Positions 52,722 through 61,340 of a stretch of 64,000 bases of DNA are shown in pieces. Source of the stretch: Acidovorax sp. NCPPB 3576 (GTDB lineage Bacteria > Pseudomonadota > Gammaproteobacteria > Burkholderiales > Burkholderiaceae_C). Under the pieces are notes generated by a model. That model did no database searches and was not told where the DNA came from. It was given only the letters and a program-made list of their open reading frames with translations. Numbering within the stretch: position 1 is the first letter of the stretch; the number at the start of each line of letters is the position of its first letter. Location of the stretch: NCBI RefSeq assembly GCF_028473605.1, contig NZ_CP097267.1:3588501-3652500 (forward strand). Reading direction: 5' to 3'. Made by a program: the position numbers and the translations under genes.

Positions 52722-53612
52722 ATGCGAGAACTGAGCCTTGACCATCTGCGCACCCTCGTCGCCATCGCCGACCTCGGCTCCCTGGCCAATGCCGCGCGCG
52801 CCCTTCACCTGGCGGCGCCCACCGTCACCGTCCAGATCGCGGAGCTGGAGTCGCGCCTGGGCGGGCAGTTGCTCGTTCGCGGGCGGGGCCCCGCGCAAGC
52901 GACCGCTTTGGGAGAACGCTTCATCGCGCGTGCGCGCAGGCTGCTGGCCGATGCAGACGACGCCGTGGAGGATGTTCGACGCCAGCTCGCCGGCCAAACC
53001 GGCCGCGTGCGCGTGGGTGCCTCGACAGGCGCCATCGCGCACCTGCTGCCGCCGGCGCTTGAACGCCTGGCGCAGCACCATCCCCGTGTCGATGTGAACG
53101 TGCAGGTGCTGACGTCCAACGAAAGCATGGCCCGGCTTGCCGCAGGAAGCCTGGACCTGGCGATCGTGGCGCTGCCGCAAATGCCCCTGCGCGGCGTCCA
53201 TGTCACGCCCCTCAAGCGCGAGGCGGTGGTCGCCTTCCTGCCTGCGGCCTGGAAAGCGCCCAAACGGCTGACCCCGCAATGGCTGGCGCAAAAGCCGCTG
53301 ATCATGAACGACGCCTCTACCCGTCTCTACCGGCTGACGGCGGAGTGGTTCTCCGCAGCGGGCGTCCATTGCCGGCCACGCATCGAGCTCAACTACAACG
53401 ATGCGATCCGAACGCTGATCGCCGCCGGCTACGGAGCGGCGCTGTTGCCACAGGAATCGTATGAGCCGGCGCTCGATCCGCGCATTGCCGTTCGCCCGCT
53501 CCGCCCCGCTTTGTGGCGGCAACTCGGCCTCGCGGTCAGTGAGCGGGGTGCCAGCGGGCCGACACGCTTTGTGCTCGATGCTCTGCTGCCTGAAAAGGAT
53601 CTGCCTGCGTGA
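52722..53612 (+). CDS. LysR-family regulator divergent from argC
   Basis: A 296-residue LysR-type regulator with its helix-turn-helix at about residues 17-45 (LGSLANAARALHLAAPTVTV, then QIAELESRLG). The effector domain shows ASTGAIAHLLPPALERLAQH and AAGYGAALLPQESYEP. The divergent placement opposite argC with an AT-rich 82-bp gap (TTAAGAAAATTTAA about 52698) is the classic LysR arrangement. Its effector may be an arginine-pathway metabolite or lysine/glutarate-type compound; this is inference. The start MRELSLDHLRTL is standard. Confidence 0.9.
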   Translation: MRELSLDHLRTLVAIADLGSLANAARALHLAAPTVTVQIAELESRLGGQLLVRGRGPAQATALGERFIARARRLLADADDAVEDVRRQLAGQTGRVRVGASTGAIAHLLPPALERLAQHHPRVDVNVQVLTSNESMARLAAGSLDLAIVALPQMPLRGVHVTPLKREAVVAFLPAAWKAPKRLTPQWLAQKPLIMNDASTRLYRLTAEWFSAAGVHCRPRIELNYNDAIRTLIAAGYGAALLPQESYEPALDPRIAVRPLRPALWRQLGLAVSERGASGPTRFVLDALLPEKDLPA

Positions 53613-53760
53613 GTTGGCTAAGGGCACTGGGCAGCGCGCTAGCCGGCGACCGGGCGAAACAGCGGGTGGCCGCCTGGCGCCAGGGCGAACTCGCCGTTGG
53701 ATACTGTGCACCGCGGTCTTTCGCTTAGCCCTTCATCTGCCCTCTTCTTTCAGCCTTCGC

Positions 53761-54237
53761 ATGGTCCATCCGTCCGTCCCGCCTGCGGCCTTTCAGCCCA
53801 GCCTCTCCGCCCCACGCCATCGCGCCGTGCTGGTAGCGGGCATCGCCATCTCCATCGCCCTGGGGCTGGCATCGCGCCGATGGCCCGGCGTACTGTTTCC
53901 CGAAGCGCTCGGCAAGTACCCCGGCGATGCGCTGTGGGCGCTGATGGTGATGTTCGGCTGGGCCTGTCTGCGGCCGCGCATGGCTGCGGGGCGGCTGGCC
54001 TTGCTGGCACTGGCGACGTCGTTCGCGGTGGAGTTTTCGCAGCTGTACCAGGCGCCATGGATCAACGCGATCCGAAGCACCACGCCGGGCCATCTGGTGT
54101 TGGGGTCTCGGTTCGGCGCGATGGATCTGGTGGCCTATGCCGTGGGGGTGGCGTTCGGCCTGGGTCTGGACGGGCTCTACGGGGCCTGGCTGCGCCGAAG
54201 GAATGGAAACCAGGCTTCGGCCGCACGCGCCAATTGA
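53761..54237 (+). CDS. DUF2809 family membrane protein
   Basis: A 158-residue inner-membrane protein with about four helices. GLASRRWPGVLFPEALGKYPGDALWAL, LALATSFAVEFSQLYQAPWI and FGAMDLVAYAVGVAFGLGLD follow the VanZ-like DUF2809 layout. Function is not known. The ATG at 53761 is preceded by no strong ribosome site, and upstream in-frame sequence is low complexity. It converges on dinB with about 58 bp between. Confidence 0.8.
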   Translation: MVHPSVPPAAFQPSLSAPRHRAVLVAGIAISIALGLASRRWPGVLFPEALGKYPGDALWALMVMFGWACLRPRMAAGRLALLALATSFAVEFSQLYQAPWINAIRSTTPGHLVLGSRFGAMDLVAYAVGVAFGLGLDGLYGAWLRRRNGNQASAARAN

Positions 54238-54294
54238 GCGGCCAGTCGGCCCTGCGCGAAGGCCCTGCCCATCTGGACGCCCGCCAAGCCTGGC

Positions 54295-55527
54295 TCAGTC
54301 GAAAAGCCCCGGCGTCATCGGGCTTTTGCGCGCCGCAGCGGGCTCCCGCGCGGCTTGCTCGGTCAGCAAATTTCCCACCCGCACGCCCAGCAGCCGCAGG
54401 CGCTTATCCAGTGGAACTCGCTTGAGGCACTGCCCGGCTGCCCGGCGGATGGTGGCCGCGTCCTGCGTGGGGTGGTCGATGGTGAGGTCGCGCGTGGCGA
54501 TCTTGAAGTCGTCGTAGCGCAGCTTGATGCCGATGGTCTTGCCCACGTAGCCCTTGCGCTGCAGATCGCCGGCCACGCGCTCGCACAGGTCGGTGAAGAT
54601 GCGGCCCAGCTCGGCACGGTCGCGCACGGCGTGCAGGTCGCGGTCGAACGTGGTCTCGCGGCTCATGGAGACGGGCTCGCTTTCGGTGACCACGGGGCGG
54701 TCGTCGCGGCCCCAGGCGGCCTCGTGAAGCCAGGCGCCGCTGGCCTTGCCGAAGTGGCGCACCAGCCACTCGCGCGGGCGCGCGGCCAGCTCGCCCACCG
54801 TGTGGATGCCATGCGACTGCAGCTTGGCGTCGGCCTTGGGGCCGATGCCGTTGATCTTGCGGCAGGCCAGCGGCCAGACCATGGCTTGCAGATCGCCCTC
54901 GTGCACGATGGAAATCCCGTTGGGCTTGTTGAACTCGCTGGCCATCTTGGCCAGGAGCTTGTTGGGTGCCACGCCGATCGAGCAAGTGAGGCCCGTGGCG
55001 TCGAGGATGCTTTTCTGGATGAGCCGCGCGAGCGACCGGCCACCGTCGCGCTGGCCGCCCGGCACGTGCGTGAAGTCGATGTACACCTCGTCCACGCCGC
55101 GGTCTTCCATGACCGGTGCAATGGACAGGATCACTTCCTTGAACATGCGCGAAAAGCGCCGGTACGAGGGAAAGTCCACCGGCAGCAGGATGGCCTGGGG
55201 GCACAGGCGCGCGGCCTTCATGAGCCCCATGGCCGAGCCCACGCCGAACTGCCGCGCGGGGTAGGTGGCGGTGGTGATGACGCCCCGCCCCACATAGTCC
55301 TTGAGCCGCGGGAAGGCCGCGACGGGAATCTCCGCCTCGCGGCCGGCGTACTCGGCCACCAGTGCTTCGTCCTGCGCCCGCCGGCCGCCGCCGATGACGG
55401 CGGGTAGCCCTTTGAGCTGCGGGTAGCGCAGCCACTCCACCGAGGCATAGAACGCGTCCATGTCCAGGTGGGCGATGCGGCGTGGCAGGGGTGCGGCGGG
55501 CTCTTCGGGGGCGGTCACGTCCGCCAT
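54295..55527 (-). CDS. dinB: DNA polymerase IV
   Basis: Y-family translesion polymerase, 410 residues. AHLDMDAFYASVEWLRYPQL is the first catalytic motif, DRGVDEVYIDFTHVPGG the second Asp/Glu motif, CSIGVAPNKLLAKMASEFNK the fingers/palm signature, and NGIGPKADAKLQSHGIHTVG the helix-hairpin-helix thumb. The C-terminal TPGLFD resembles a sliding-clamp-binding tail. The ATG at 55525-55527 is used; a GTG six codons upstream is possible. It sits downstream of a chemoreceptor gene with an 80-bp gap; no LexA box is obvious there. Confidence 0.95.
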   Translation of the reverse strand: MADVTAPEEPAAPLPRRIAHLDMDAFYASVEWLRYPQLKGLPAVIGGGRRAQDEALVAEYAGREAEIPVAAFPRLKDYVGRGVITTATYPARQFGVGSAMGLMKAARLCPQAILLPVDFPSYRRFSRMFKEVILSIAPVMEDRGVDEVYIDFTHVPGGQRDGGRSLARLIQKSILDATGLTCSIGVAPNKLLAKMASEFNKPNGISIVHEGDLQAMVWPLACRKINGIGPKADAKLQSHGIHTVGELAARPREWLVRHFGKASGAWLHEAAWGRDDRPVVTESEPVSMSRETTFDRDLHAVRDRAELGRIFTDLCERVAGDLQRKGYVGKTIGIKLRYDDFKIATRDLTIDHPTQDAATIRRAAGQCLKRVPLDKRLRLLGVRVGNLLTEQAAREPAAARKSPMTPGLFD

Positions 55528-55607
55528 TGTCCACGCGCTATCCACCAGCTGCGCGCGCCCGGCGGGATGACCCTGGCAGCGGCTGCCAGCGCCTGCCCGA
55601 TGGCTGA

Positions 55608-57554
55608 TCAGCGAACGCGCAGCGCGCCTGACTGGCCCGCCAGGCGGAACACGGCCACCGTGTCCACCAGTTGCTGCGCCTGGGCCTTGAGGCTTTCGGC
55701 CGCGGCGGCGCTTTCTTCCACCAGCGCCGCATTCTGCTGCGTGACCTGGTCCATCTGGCTGACGGCCTCGCCGACCTGGGACACGCCAGAGCTTTGCTCG
55801 GCAGTGGCGGCGCTGATCTCGCTCACGATGTCGCTCACGCGCTGGATCGACGACACGATCTCGCTCATCGTGGTGCCAGCCTCGTCCACCAGCGCGGTGC
55901 CGCGCTCGACGCGCTCCACGCTGTCGGTGATGAGGGCCTTGATCTCCTTGGCGGCGTCGGCCGAGCGTCCGGCCAGGCTGCGCACTTCGCTGGCCACCAC
56001 GGCAAAGCCCCGGCCCTGCTCGCCGGCGCGGGCGGCTTCCACGGCGGCGTTCAGCGCCAGGATATTGGTCTGGAAGGCGATGGAGTCGATCACGCTGATG
56101 ATGTCGGCAATGCGGCGCGAACTGTCGTTGATGCCCTTCATGGTCTGCACGACCTGGCCCACGACTTCGCCGCCGCGCACCGCCACGCCGGACGCGCTGC
56201 GCGCCAGCTGGTTGGCCTGCTGCGCGCTGTCGGCGTTGTGCTGCACTGTGGAGCCCAGCTCTTCCATCGACGCGGCGGTCTCTTCCAGCGAGCTGGCCTG
56301 CTCTTCGGTGCGCTGGCTCAGGTCGGCATTGCCCTGCGCGATCTGCACGCTGGCGTTGGCCACGCTTTCGGCGTTGCCACGCACCGAATCCACCACGGCG
56401 CTCAGGCGGTCATTCATGGTGCCGAGGGCCTGGAGCAGGCGCGCGATCTCGTCGCGGCCCTCGGTGCGCACGCTGGTGCTCAGGTCGCCCTGCGCCACCG
56501 CTTCGGCCAGTTGAACGGCCACGGCCACCGAACGCGTGGTGGCGCGGGTGACGATCCACATCACCCAGGCCGCCAGCGCGGCCAGCAGGGCCACGGCGCC
56601 CACCATCAGCAGCATGTCGCGGCGCAGCGCCTCGATCCGGTTGCCCAGCGTATCGCTCAGCACGTCGAACGACACGGCCACGAGCGCGAACTGGGTGTCG
56701 ATGATGCGGGTCATCTGCGCCACCCACTGCGTGGAAGGCATCGACAAGGTGGCCGCCTGCACGATGTTGTCGTCCGCGAGCTTGAAGCCCTCTTCGGCGG
56801 CGGCCAGCGCGGCCTTGCGTGCGGCTTCCACTTGCGGCGGCAGTTTGCCGCCCGAGGCCAGTTCGAGCGTCTTGCGGGCATCGCCATAGTGCTGGCGGGC
56901 CCGGTCGGCCAGGGTTTCGATGCGCGCGCGCTCTTCGGGCGACGCATCGCCCCGTGCGAGCACCAAGGCCCCGCGCGCCCGCATCTGGCCCAGGGATTCG
57001 GTGAGGTGCGGCAGATGGGCCAGCGCGGCCCGCTGAAGAAAATAGCTGGCCGGCTCCGAATCCAGGGAGATGCCCGAGCTGTTGGCCACATCGTCGATCA
57101 ACCCCAGTTCGCCGGCCACCAGGGCGGCGTGGCGGGCATTGCTTTGGGCACCGGTGATGGATTTGGCCCCGACGCCCGCGACCAGGGTGCGCCACTCGCC
57201 GGACAGCGCGTCCAGCTTGGCGGAAAGCTCCCGATCCTGCAGTACCGCAGCGGCGCCCTGCGCCCGCACGATCGCGGCTTCAACCTCGGACTGCTTGGCC
57301 TGGCGCGGCGTGTTCAAGGAGGCATCGCCGCCCAGGAAGGCCGCCGACAAACCGCGGTGCTGCTGCGTGAGCTGCACCAGCTTGAGCAGTTCCTTGGCGG
57401 GGGCGATGCCCAGGTTTTCGCGCTCCACCGTGCGCAGGGTGTTCCAGTTCAGTTGCACCAAAAGGGTGGTCGGAATGGCGAACATGAAGAATGCCAGCGC
57501 GCCGATCAGCAAGAACTTGCGCGAAATCCGGAGGTTGTTGATCCAGTGGGTCAT
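55608..57554 (-). CDS. Methyl-accepting chemotaxis protein with a long helical sensor domain
   Basis: A 648-residue transducer. Membrane helices are at about residues 14-34 and 316-340, enclosing a periplasmic domain of about 280 residues, larger than in the other two receptors. [19 protein letters not shown] near its start resembles the first helix of nitrate/nitrite-sensing (NIT) domains, though that is only a suggestion. HAMP and a signalling domain with [20 protein letters not shown] and [20 protein letters not shown] follow. It ends GALRVR with no CheR pentapeptide. A 12-bp palindrome lies 115 bp upstream. Confidence 0.92.
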   Translation of the reverse strand: MTHWINNLRISRKFLLIGALAFFMFAIPTTLLVQLNWNTLRTVERENLGIAPAKELLKLVQLTQQHRGLSAAFLGGDASLNTPRQAKQSEVEAAIVRAQGAAAVLQDRELSAKLDALSGEWRTLVAGVGAKSITGAQSNARHAALVAGELGLIDDVANSSGISLDSEPASYFLQRAALAHLPHLTESLGQMRARGALVLARGDASPEERARIETLADRARQHYGDARKTLELASGGKLPPQVEAARKAALAAAEEGFKLADDNIVQAATLSMPSTQWVAQMTRIIDTQFALVAVSFDVLSDTLGNRIEALRRDMLLMVGAVALLAALAAWVMWIVTRATTRSVAVAVQLAEAVAQGDLSTSVRTEGRDEIARLLQALGTMNDRLSAVVDSVRGNAESVANASVQIAQGNADLSQRTEEQASSLEETAASMEELGSTVQHNADSAQQANQLARSASGVAVRGGEVVGQVVQTMKGINDSSRRIADIISVIDSIAFQTNILALNAAVEAARAGEQGRGFAVVASEVRSLAGRSADAAKEIKALITDSVERVERGTALVDEAGTTMSEIVSSIQRVSDIVSEISAATAEQSSGVSQVGEAVSQMDQVTQQNAALVEESAAAAESLKAQAQQLVDTVAVFRLAGQSGALRVR

Positions 57555-57668
57555 AGGTCAATCTCACTGGCAAACGGCGTCACCAGTTGTAAAAATTAAA
57601 ACACCACGGATTTGATAGAAATATCCAATTCGAGGCCGTAGGAGAACGCCTTATTTTGCCGATTGGCA

Positions 57669-57680
57669 GCTAAATTTAGC
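57669..57680. promoter_or_regulatory. Perfect 12-bp palindrome upstream of the third chemoreceptor gene
   Basis: GCTAAATTTAGC is its own complement. It lies in an AT-rich 264-bp gap, 115 bp before the chemoreceptor start, and could be an operator or a promoter element. I see no clear sigma-28 promoter around it. Nothing else was recognised in this gap. Confidence 0.4.
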
Positions 57681-57818
57681 GATTCCATCATTTTATTGAT
57701 GCGGCCGGCCGAACGCTGGAATCTGACGCATTGGGCGTACAGATACACAAAGATACCAAAAAATTTGACTTTTCACCACATCGGTGCATACGCATCGATC
57801 GCACCGCGTTGGTGCTTT

Positions 57819-58361
57819 TCAACGCACAGTGATGATGTCCCGGTGCATGGGGGCCAGCAGCGCCAGCAAACGGCTTTGCTGGGTGAACGCAATGCCCTGT
57901 TCGTCCATGGAATCCTGAAGCAGCTCCACCAGTACGTTGAAGTCGCGCTTTCGGATTGGTAAATCGGCATGCGCCGACTTCATGTCGGCCCCTTCGTAGC
58001 GGCACGGGCCGCCGGAGAGCACGCAGATCTGGTCTGTCAGGCTGTCCTTGAGTGCCTGGGGCTTGGTTTCCTTGAACAACGGGCCGATGCGCTCGTCCTT
58101 GAACGCCCGGTCCACCAAGCCATTCATGATGCGGGCGATGCCGGGCTTGCCGCCCAGCGCGTCGTAGAGGCCTTCCGGCGCGGCGGTGGCCGGCACCGCA
58201 ACGGATGCAGCAGCACCGGGTGGCGTGGCGGCGGCGGCAGGCTGTTGCGCCGCAGCGGGCAAGGCCGTGGCGAGGGCCGCGGCCAGCGCAAGCGCCAGGG
58301 CGGCGGCACGCGGCGCACGGCAAGACAGCAACGCGGAGCGGGGGGTGGCATGGATGGGCAT
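57819..58361 (-). CDS. Exported group 1 truncated haemoglobin-like protein
   Basis: A 180-residue protein: a signal peptide with an Ala/Leu core at about residues 18-38, an Ala/Pro/Val-rich linker to about 62, then a truncated globin. LYDALGGKPGIARIMNGLVD is the family's first helix region, and MKSAHADLPI carries the expected proximal haem-ligand His131. Cys113 and Cys120 flank GG before PCRYEG, as in this subgroup. Periplasmic or surface location is unusual for truncated globins, which are mostly cytosolic. GAGAGGAGG gives a strong ribosome site. A DUF3034 gene lies 31 bp upstream, so the two form an operon. Confidence 0.88.
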   Translation of the reverse strand: MPIHATPRSALLSCRAPRAAALALALAAALATALPAAAQQPAAAATPPGAAASVAVPATAAPEGLYDALGGKPGIARIMNGLVDRAFKDERIGPLFKETKPQALKDSLTDQICVLSGGPCRYEGADMKSAHADLPIRKRDFNVLVELLQDSMDEQGIAFTQQSRLLALLAPMHRDIITVR

Positions 58362-58392
58362 GGGGCCTCCTCTCGTATTTGGACCCGGCGGT

Positions 58393-59343
58393 TCAGTAGG
58401 CTGCCTGCACTGAAAGGTACAAGCCGTTCTGCCGGCGGTAGCCCGTCACTCCCGGCACGATGAGGCCCAGGTTGACGTAGGCCAGGGTGATCGACATGTG
58501 CTTGTTGGGCGCCCAGGCGATGAACAGGTCGCGCCAGTCGTCTTCGCGCAGCGCGGCGCCCAGGCCCGCCGAGGCGCCGATGGCCTGCAGGTTGTTGGGC
58601 TTGAAGCGGTATTCGGCACCGATCGCCAGGTCACGTCGCAGCAGATAGGCCACCGAGAATTCGGGCTGCAGGCTGCGGCGGCTGCGCCCCGGGGCCGAGC
58701 CGCCGAAGCCCAGCAGGCCGTTCTGATTGGCGTTGGTGGAGCGCAGCGTGGCGCTCAGCACCAGGTTGCGGTCCAGCAGCAGCTTGGTGGCGGTCACATA
58801 AACATCGGTGCCGCTGGTGTCGGCGCCCAGAAAATCGAGGACCCTGCCGGCCGAGGCGGGGTCGAGCCGTTTGTGCTCCACGCCGACGGCCACCTGCGGC
58901 ATGGCGTTGTCGGCGTCCAGCACGGCATCGCCGAGCAGGCGAACCTTGACCCCGACGATGTCCATCTTGAGGTGCAGATCGGGCTCGACGCCGAAGGCCG
59001 CGATGCCGTTCAGCGCGACGGCGGGTGCGGCATCGAAGTTTTGGCGTGCCACCGACACCTCCACCCGCTCGTTCCAGCCCATCGCAGCGCCGTAGCTGCT
59101 GAGGCCGTAGTCCCGGGTGCGGGTGCGGGTGGTGAAGACGCTCATGCCGATTTCGCCTTCGGTGGCATTCGAGCCCACCACCGCCCAGGGGGTGAGCCCG
59201 CCGCCGGCCGAGCCCGAGATGTTGCTCACACCGCCGGTCAGCAGCAGCTTTCCGGTTTCCGCCCGCGCGGTGCCTGCAGCAGCTGCCAGCATGCAAAGTC
59301 CGGTGGTCCATGCCACCGTGGAGATCCAGTGAGTTGAGTACAT
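58393..59343 (-). CDS. DUF3034 outer-membrane-type beta-barrel protein
   Basis: A 316-residue exported protein. The signal peptide ends near ARA-ETG at about residue 28. The rest has many alternating hydrophobic strands with aromatic ends (GLYLSVQAAY at the C-terminus), which fits a beta-barrel. Stretches such as AVGVEHKRLD and LVLSATLRSTNANQNG suit DUF3034. Function unknown. It is the first gene of an operon with the exported globin, so the pair may share a redox or gas-handling role, which is inference from position. Confidence 0.82.
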   Translation of the reverse strand: MYSTHWISTVAWTTGLCMLAAAAGTARAETGKLLLTGGVSNISGSAGGGLTPWAVVGSNATEGEIGMSVFTTRTRTRDYGLSSYGAAMGWNERVEVSVARQNFDAAPAVALNGIAAFGVEPDLHLKMDIVGVKVRLLGDAVLDADNAMPQVAVGVEHKRLDPASAGRVLDFLGADTSGTDVYVTATKLLLDRNLVLSATLRSTNANQNGLLGFGGSAPGRSRRSLQPEFSVAYLLRRDLAIGAEYRFKPNNLQAIGASAGLGAALREDDWRDLFIAWAPNKHMSITLAYVNLGLIVPGVTGYRRQNGLYLSVQAAY

Positions 59344-59450
59344 GAAGGGTCCCGTCGCAAAGGAGCGCCACCTGCGCTGTAGCAGAGTGTTACTCAAATC
59401 CGCGTCAAACGAAACCCCCATTCCGCAACGCAGAATCCACGGCGCTTCCG

Positions 59451-60257
59451 CTACAGCATGCGTTCGATCAGCGCACCCGTGAACAGCACGGGTCCGGTCG
59501 GGCCCTTGTCACCCGGCACCCCGCCCTGCGGCTCCAGGCTGATGGCCAGCGTGGGGACGTTCTTCACCGCGCTCTCGGGCGTGGCCAGCGTGAGCAGCGC
59601 CTGTGGGCCCAGCACGCCCAGCGAGCGCGGACCGCCCCCCGGCGGCAGCGCCCACAACTGCAGGGATTTGTCGCTGCCTTCCTGAAAACCGCCCACGCGC
59701 TGCAGCACCAGTGCGTTCTTCTGGGCATCGAAGGTGACCAGCATCGAGGGCGCCGCCTTCGCATCGGCCAGCACTGCCACGTAGCGCACCTGCGGCGTCG
59801 CGGCCAGTTGCTGGCGCAGTTGGGCAATCTGCGCCCCGCTTTCCTGCTGCAGCCGCTGGTGCGTCTGCAGCCCCACGACCACCGCCGCCACGGTGGCCAG
59901 CGCGCCCAACGCCGCAGCGCCGCGCCACAGCAGCACGCTGCTCAGCCATCCGCCGGAGCCAGGGCTGACAGCGGGCGCGGTCGCGGCGCCTTGCCGCGCC
60001 GCACGCATGGCCTCGCGTTCCTTCTCGGCCTGCACGAGGTTGTGAATGCGCAGCCACACTTCGGGCGGCGGGGCATGCTCGGCCTGCAGCTCGGTCAGGC
60101 CGGACCAGCGCGATTGCCAGACCAGCGCAGCCGCCCGCACACCGGCATGCTCGCGCGCCAGGGTTTCGAAGCGGCGCCGCGCACCGCCACGCAGCGTGCC
60201 CAGGGCATAGGCCGCCGCCAGGCGGTCCACCAGTTCAGGGGATTTCAAAAGATTCAT
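59451..60257 (-). CDS. Anti-sigma factor, RskA/SigK-regulator type
   Basis: A 268-residue membrane protein that should hold the neighbouring ECF sigma factor inactive. The cytoplasmic N-terminus (about residues 1-100) has AAAYALGTLRGGARRRFETL, typical of RskA-like anti-sigma domains without a zinc HxxxCxxC motif. One membrane helix lies at about 107-130, followed by a periplasmic domain with SLQLWALPPGGGPRSLGVL, as in this family. It starts nine bases after the sigma gene's stop, so the two are cotranscribed. The signal sensed is not evident. Confidence 0.93.
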   Translation of the reverse strand: MNLLKSPELVDRLAAAYALGTLRGGARRRFETLAREHAGVRAAALVWQSRWSGLTELQAEHAPPPEVWLRIHNLVQAEKEREAMRAARQGAATAPAVSPGSGGWLSSVLLWRGAAALGALATVAAVVVGLQTHQRLQQESGAQIAQLRQQLAATPQVRYVAVLADAKAAPSMLVTFDAQKNALVLQRVGGFQEGSDKSLQLWALPPGGGPRSLGVLGPQALLTLATPESAVKNVPTLAISLEPQGGVPGDKGPTGPVLFTGALIERML

Positions 60258-60266
60258 GGCAGCACC

Positions 60267-60842
60267 TCACGCATAGCGCGACAGGCAATCGCGCAACTGG
60301 CCCAGGCCCCGGCGGATCCAGGTCTTCACCGTGCCGAGCGGCAGCTTCAGTTGCTCGGCCAGTTCGCTGTGGCTCAGATCGCGCAAATACGCCAGGCTGA
60401 CCACTTCGCGGTGGCGGTGCTCCAGGCGGCCCAGGCACTGGTGCAGCGCGGTGGCTTGCTCGCTGGCATGCGCGATGTCCGCTGGCGAAGGCTGGTCGGC
60501 CTGCAGTGTCTGCGCCATTTCGTCGTCGAACTCCTGCGTGAGCTGTGCCCGGTCGGCCGTGCGCCGGCGCAGAAAATCCAGTGCCCGGCTGCGCACGATG
60601 AGCCCCATCCAGGCCATGGGCGGGCTCAGGGTTTCGCGGTAGCTGCCGGCCACGCGCCAGATGGTGAGGTAGGCCTCTTGCAGCACGTCCTCGGCCCACT
60701 CCCGGTTGCGCAGCACACGCAGGGCCACGCCGAAGAGGCGCGACGACGTGTGGTCGTACAAACGCTTGAGGGCAGCATCGTCACGCCCCGCGACTTGGTC
60801 AATGAGGGCCATCAGTTGGGTGTCCGTGAGGGAGGTGCTCAT
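60267..60842 (-). CDS. ECF sigma factor (SigK-like)
   Basis: A 191-residue sigma-70 family extracytoplasmic-function sigma factor. Region 2 contains RVLRNREWAEDVLQEAYLTI and WRVAGSYRETLSPPMAWMGL; region 4 contains EVVSLAYLRDLSHSELAEQL and LPLGTVKTWIRRGLGQLRDC. These match SigK-type ECF factors paired with RskA anti-sigma factors. It is transcribed away from a 58-residue exported peptide gene on the other strand, whose promoter is a natural candidate target. Start MSTSLTDTQL. Confidence 0.95.
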   Translation of the reverse strand: MSTSLTDTQLMALIDQVAGRDDAALKRLYDHTSSRLFGVALRVLRNREWAEDVLQEAYLTIWRVAGSYRETLSPPMAWMGLIVRSRALDFLRRRTADRAQLTQEFDDEMAQTLQADQPSPADIAHASEQATALHQCLGRLEHRHREVVSLAYLRDLSHSELAEQLKLPLGTVKTWIRRGLGQLRDCLSRYA

Positions 60843-61018
60843 GCACGCATTGTGTGTGAGAAAGATCGGTTTCAGTCATGCAGCGGGGTACGGTGGGTGT
60901 GGGTTGGCGGATACAAGCCCCTCACGCCGACACGGGCTCTGAATCCAATCCGCCACCATCGGCGTATGAAGAAAACCTGCGGAGCGCAGCCTTCTTTCCC
61001 CATCCACCAGGAGACAGC

Positions 61019-61195
61019 ATGCGAGACAACCGACCCAAGGCCCTTCCCCTCGGCGACCTGCGTTCCATGAAGCGCCGCGCCACCTTCGCTGCCGGCGCGC
61101 TGCTGCTGGCGGCCGGCGCGTTCTACGCTGCCAAGAGCGCGGTCGCGCAAGAGCTGCCGGCCGCGGGCGTGGCCGCACAGGCCGTGACAGGCTGA
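61019..61195 (+). CDS. 58-residue exported or membrane peptide divergent from the ECF sigma gene
   Basis: A small protein with a basic N-terminus, RSMKRRATFAAGALLLAAGA as a hydrophobic helix (about residues 16-40), and a short tail starting near AQELPAAGVAAQAVTG. It reads as a signal peptide with cleavage near AVAQ, or as a membrane-anchored peptide. CCAGGAGACAGC gives an excellent ribosome site. I do not recognise a family. Position opposite an ECF sigma/anti-sigma pair suggests that it may be a target or feedback component of that system; this is inference. Confidence 0.65.
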   Translation: MRDNRPKALPLGDLRSMKRRATFAAGALLLAAGAFYAAKSAVAQELPAAGVAAQAVTG

Positions 61196-61340
61196 CCCAG
61201 CGCCTTTGCTTTGTAGTGGCGGCCTTGAGCCGCAATGCCCTGCGCTGCGGGCATGCCTGCAGTGCGGCGCATGAAATGGCCCGACGCACCGTTTGACGCG
61301 CCGGCCGCCCGTGCGCTCGATCAAAACGAGGGAGCATCCT

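Noticed and set aside
55671..57599. A long plus-strand frame of over 600 codons
   Set aside because: Antisense to the third chemoreceptor gene, with shadow-frame composition.
25388..57680. Sigma-28 flagellar promoters before the chemoreceptors and CheV
   Set aside because: I looked for TAAA-N15-GCCGATAA upstream of each gene. Only weak partial matches were present, with at most half of the -10 positions.
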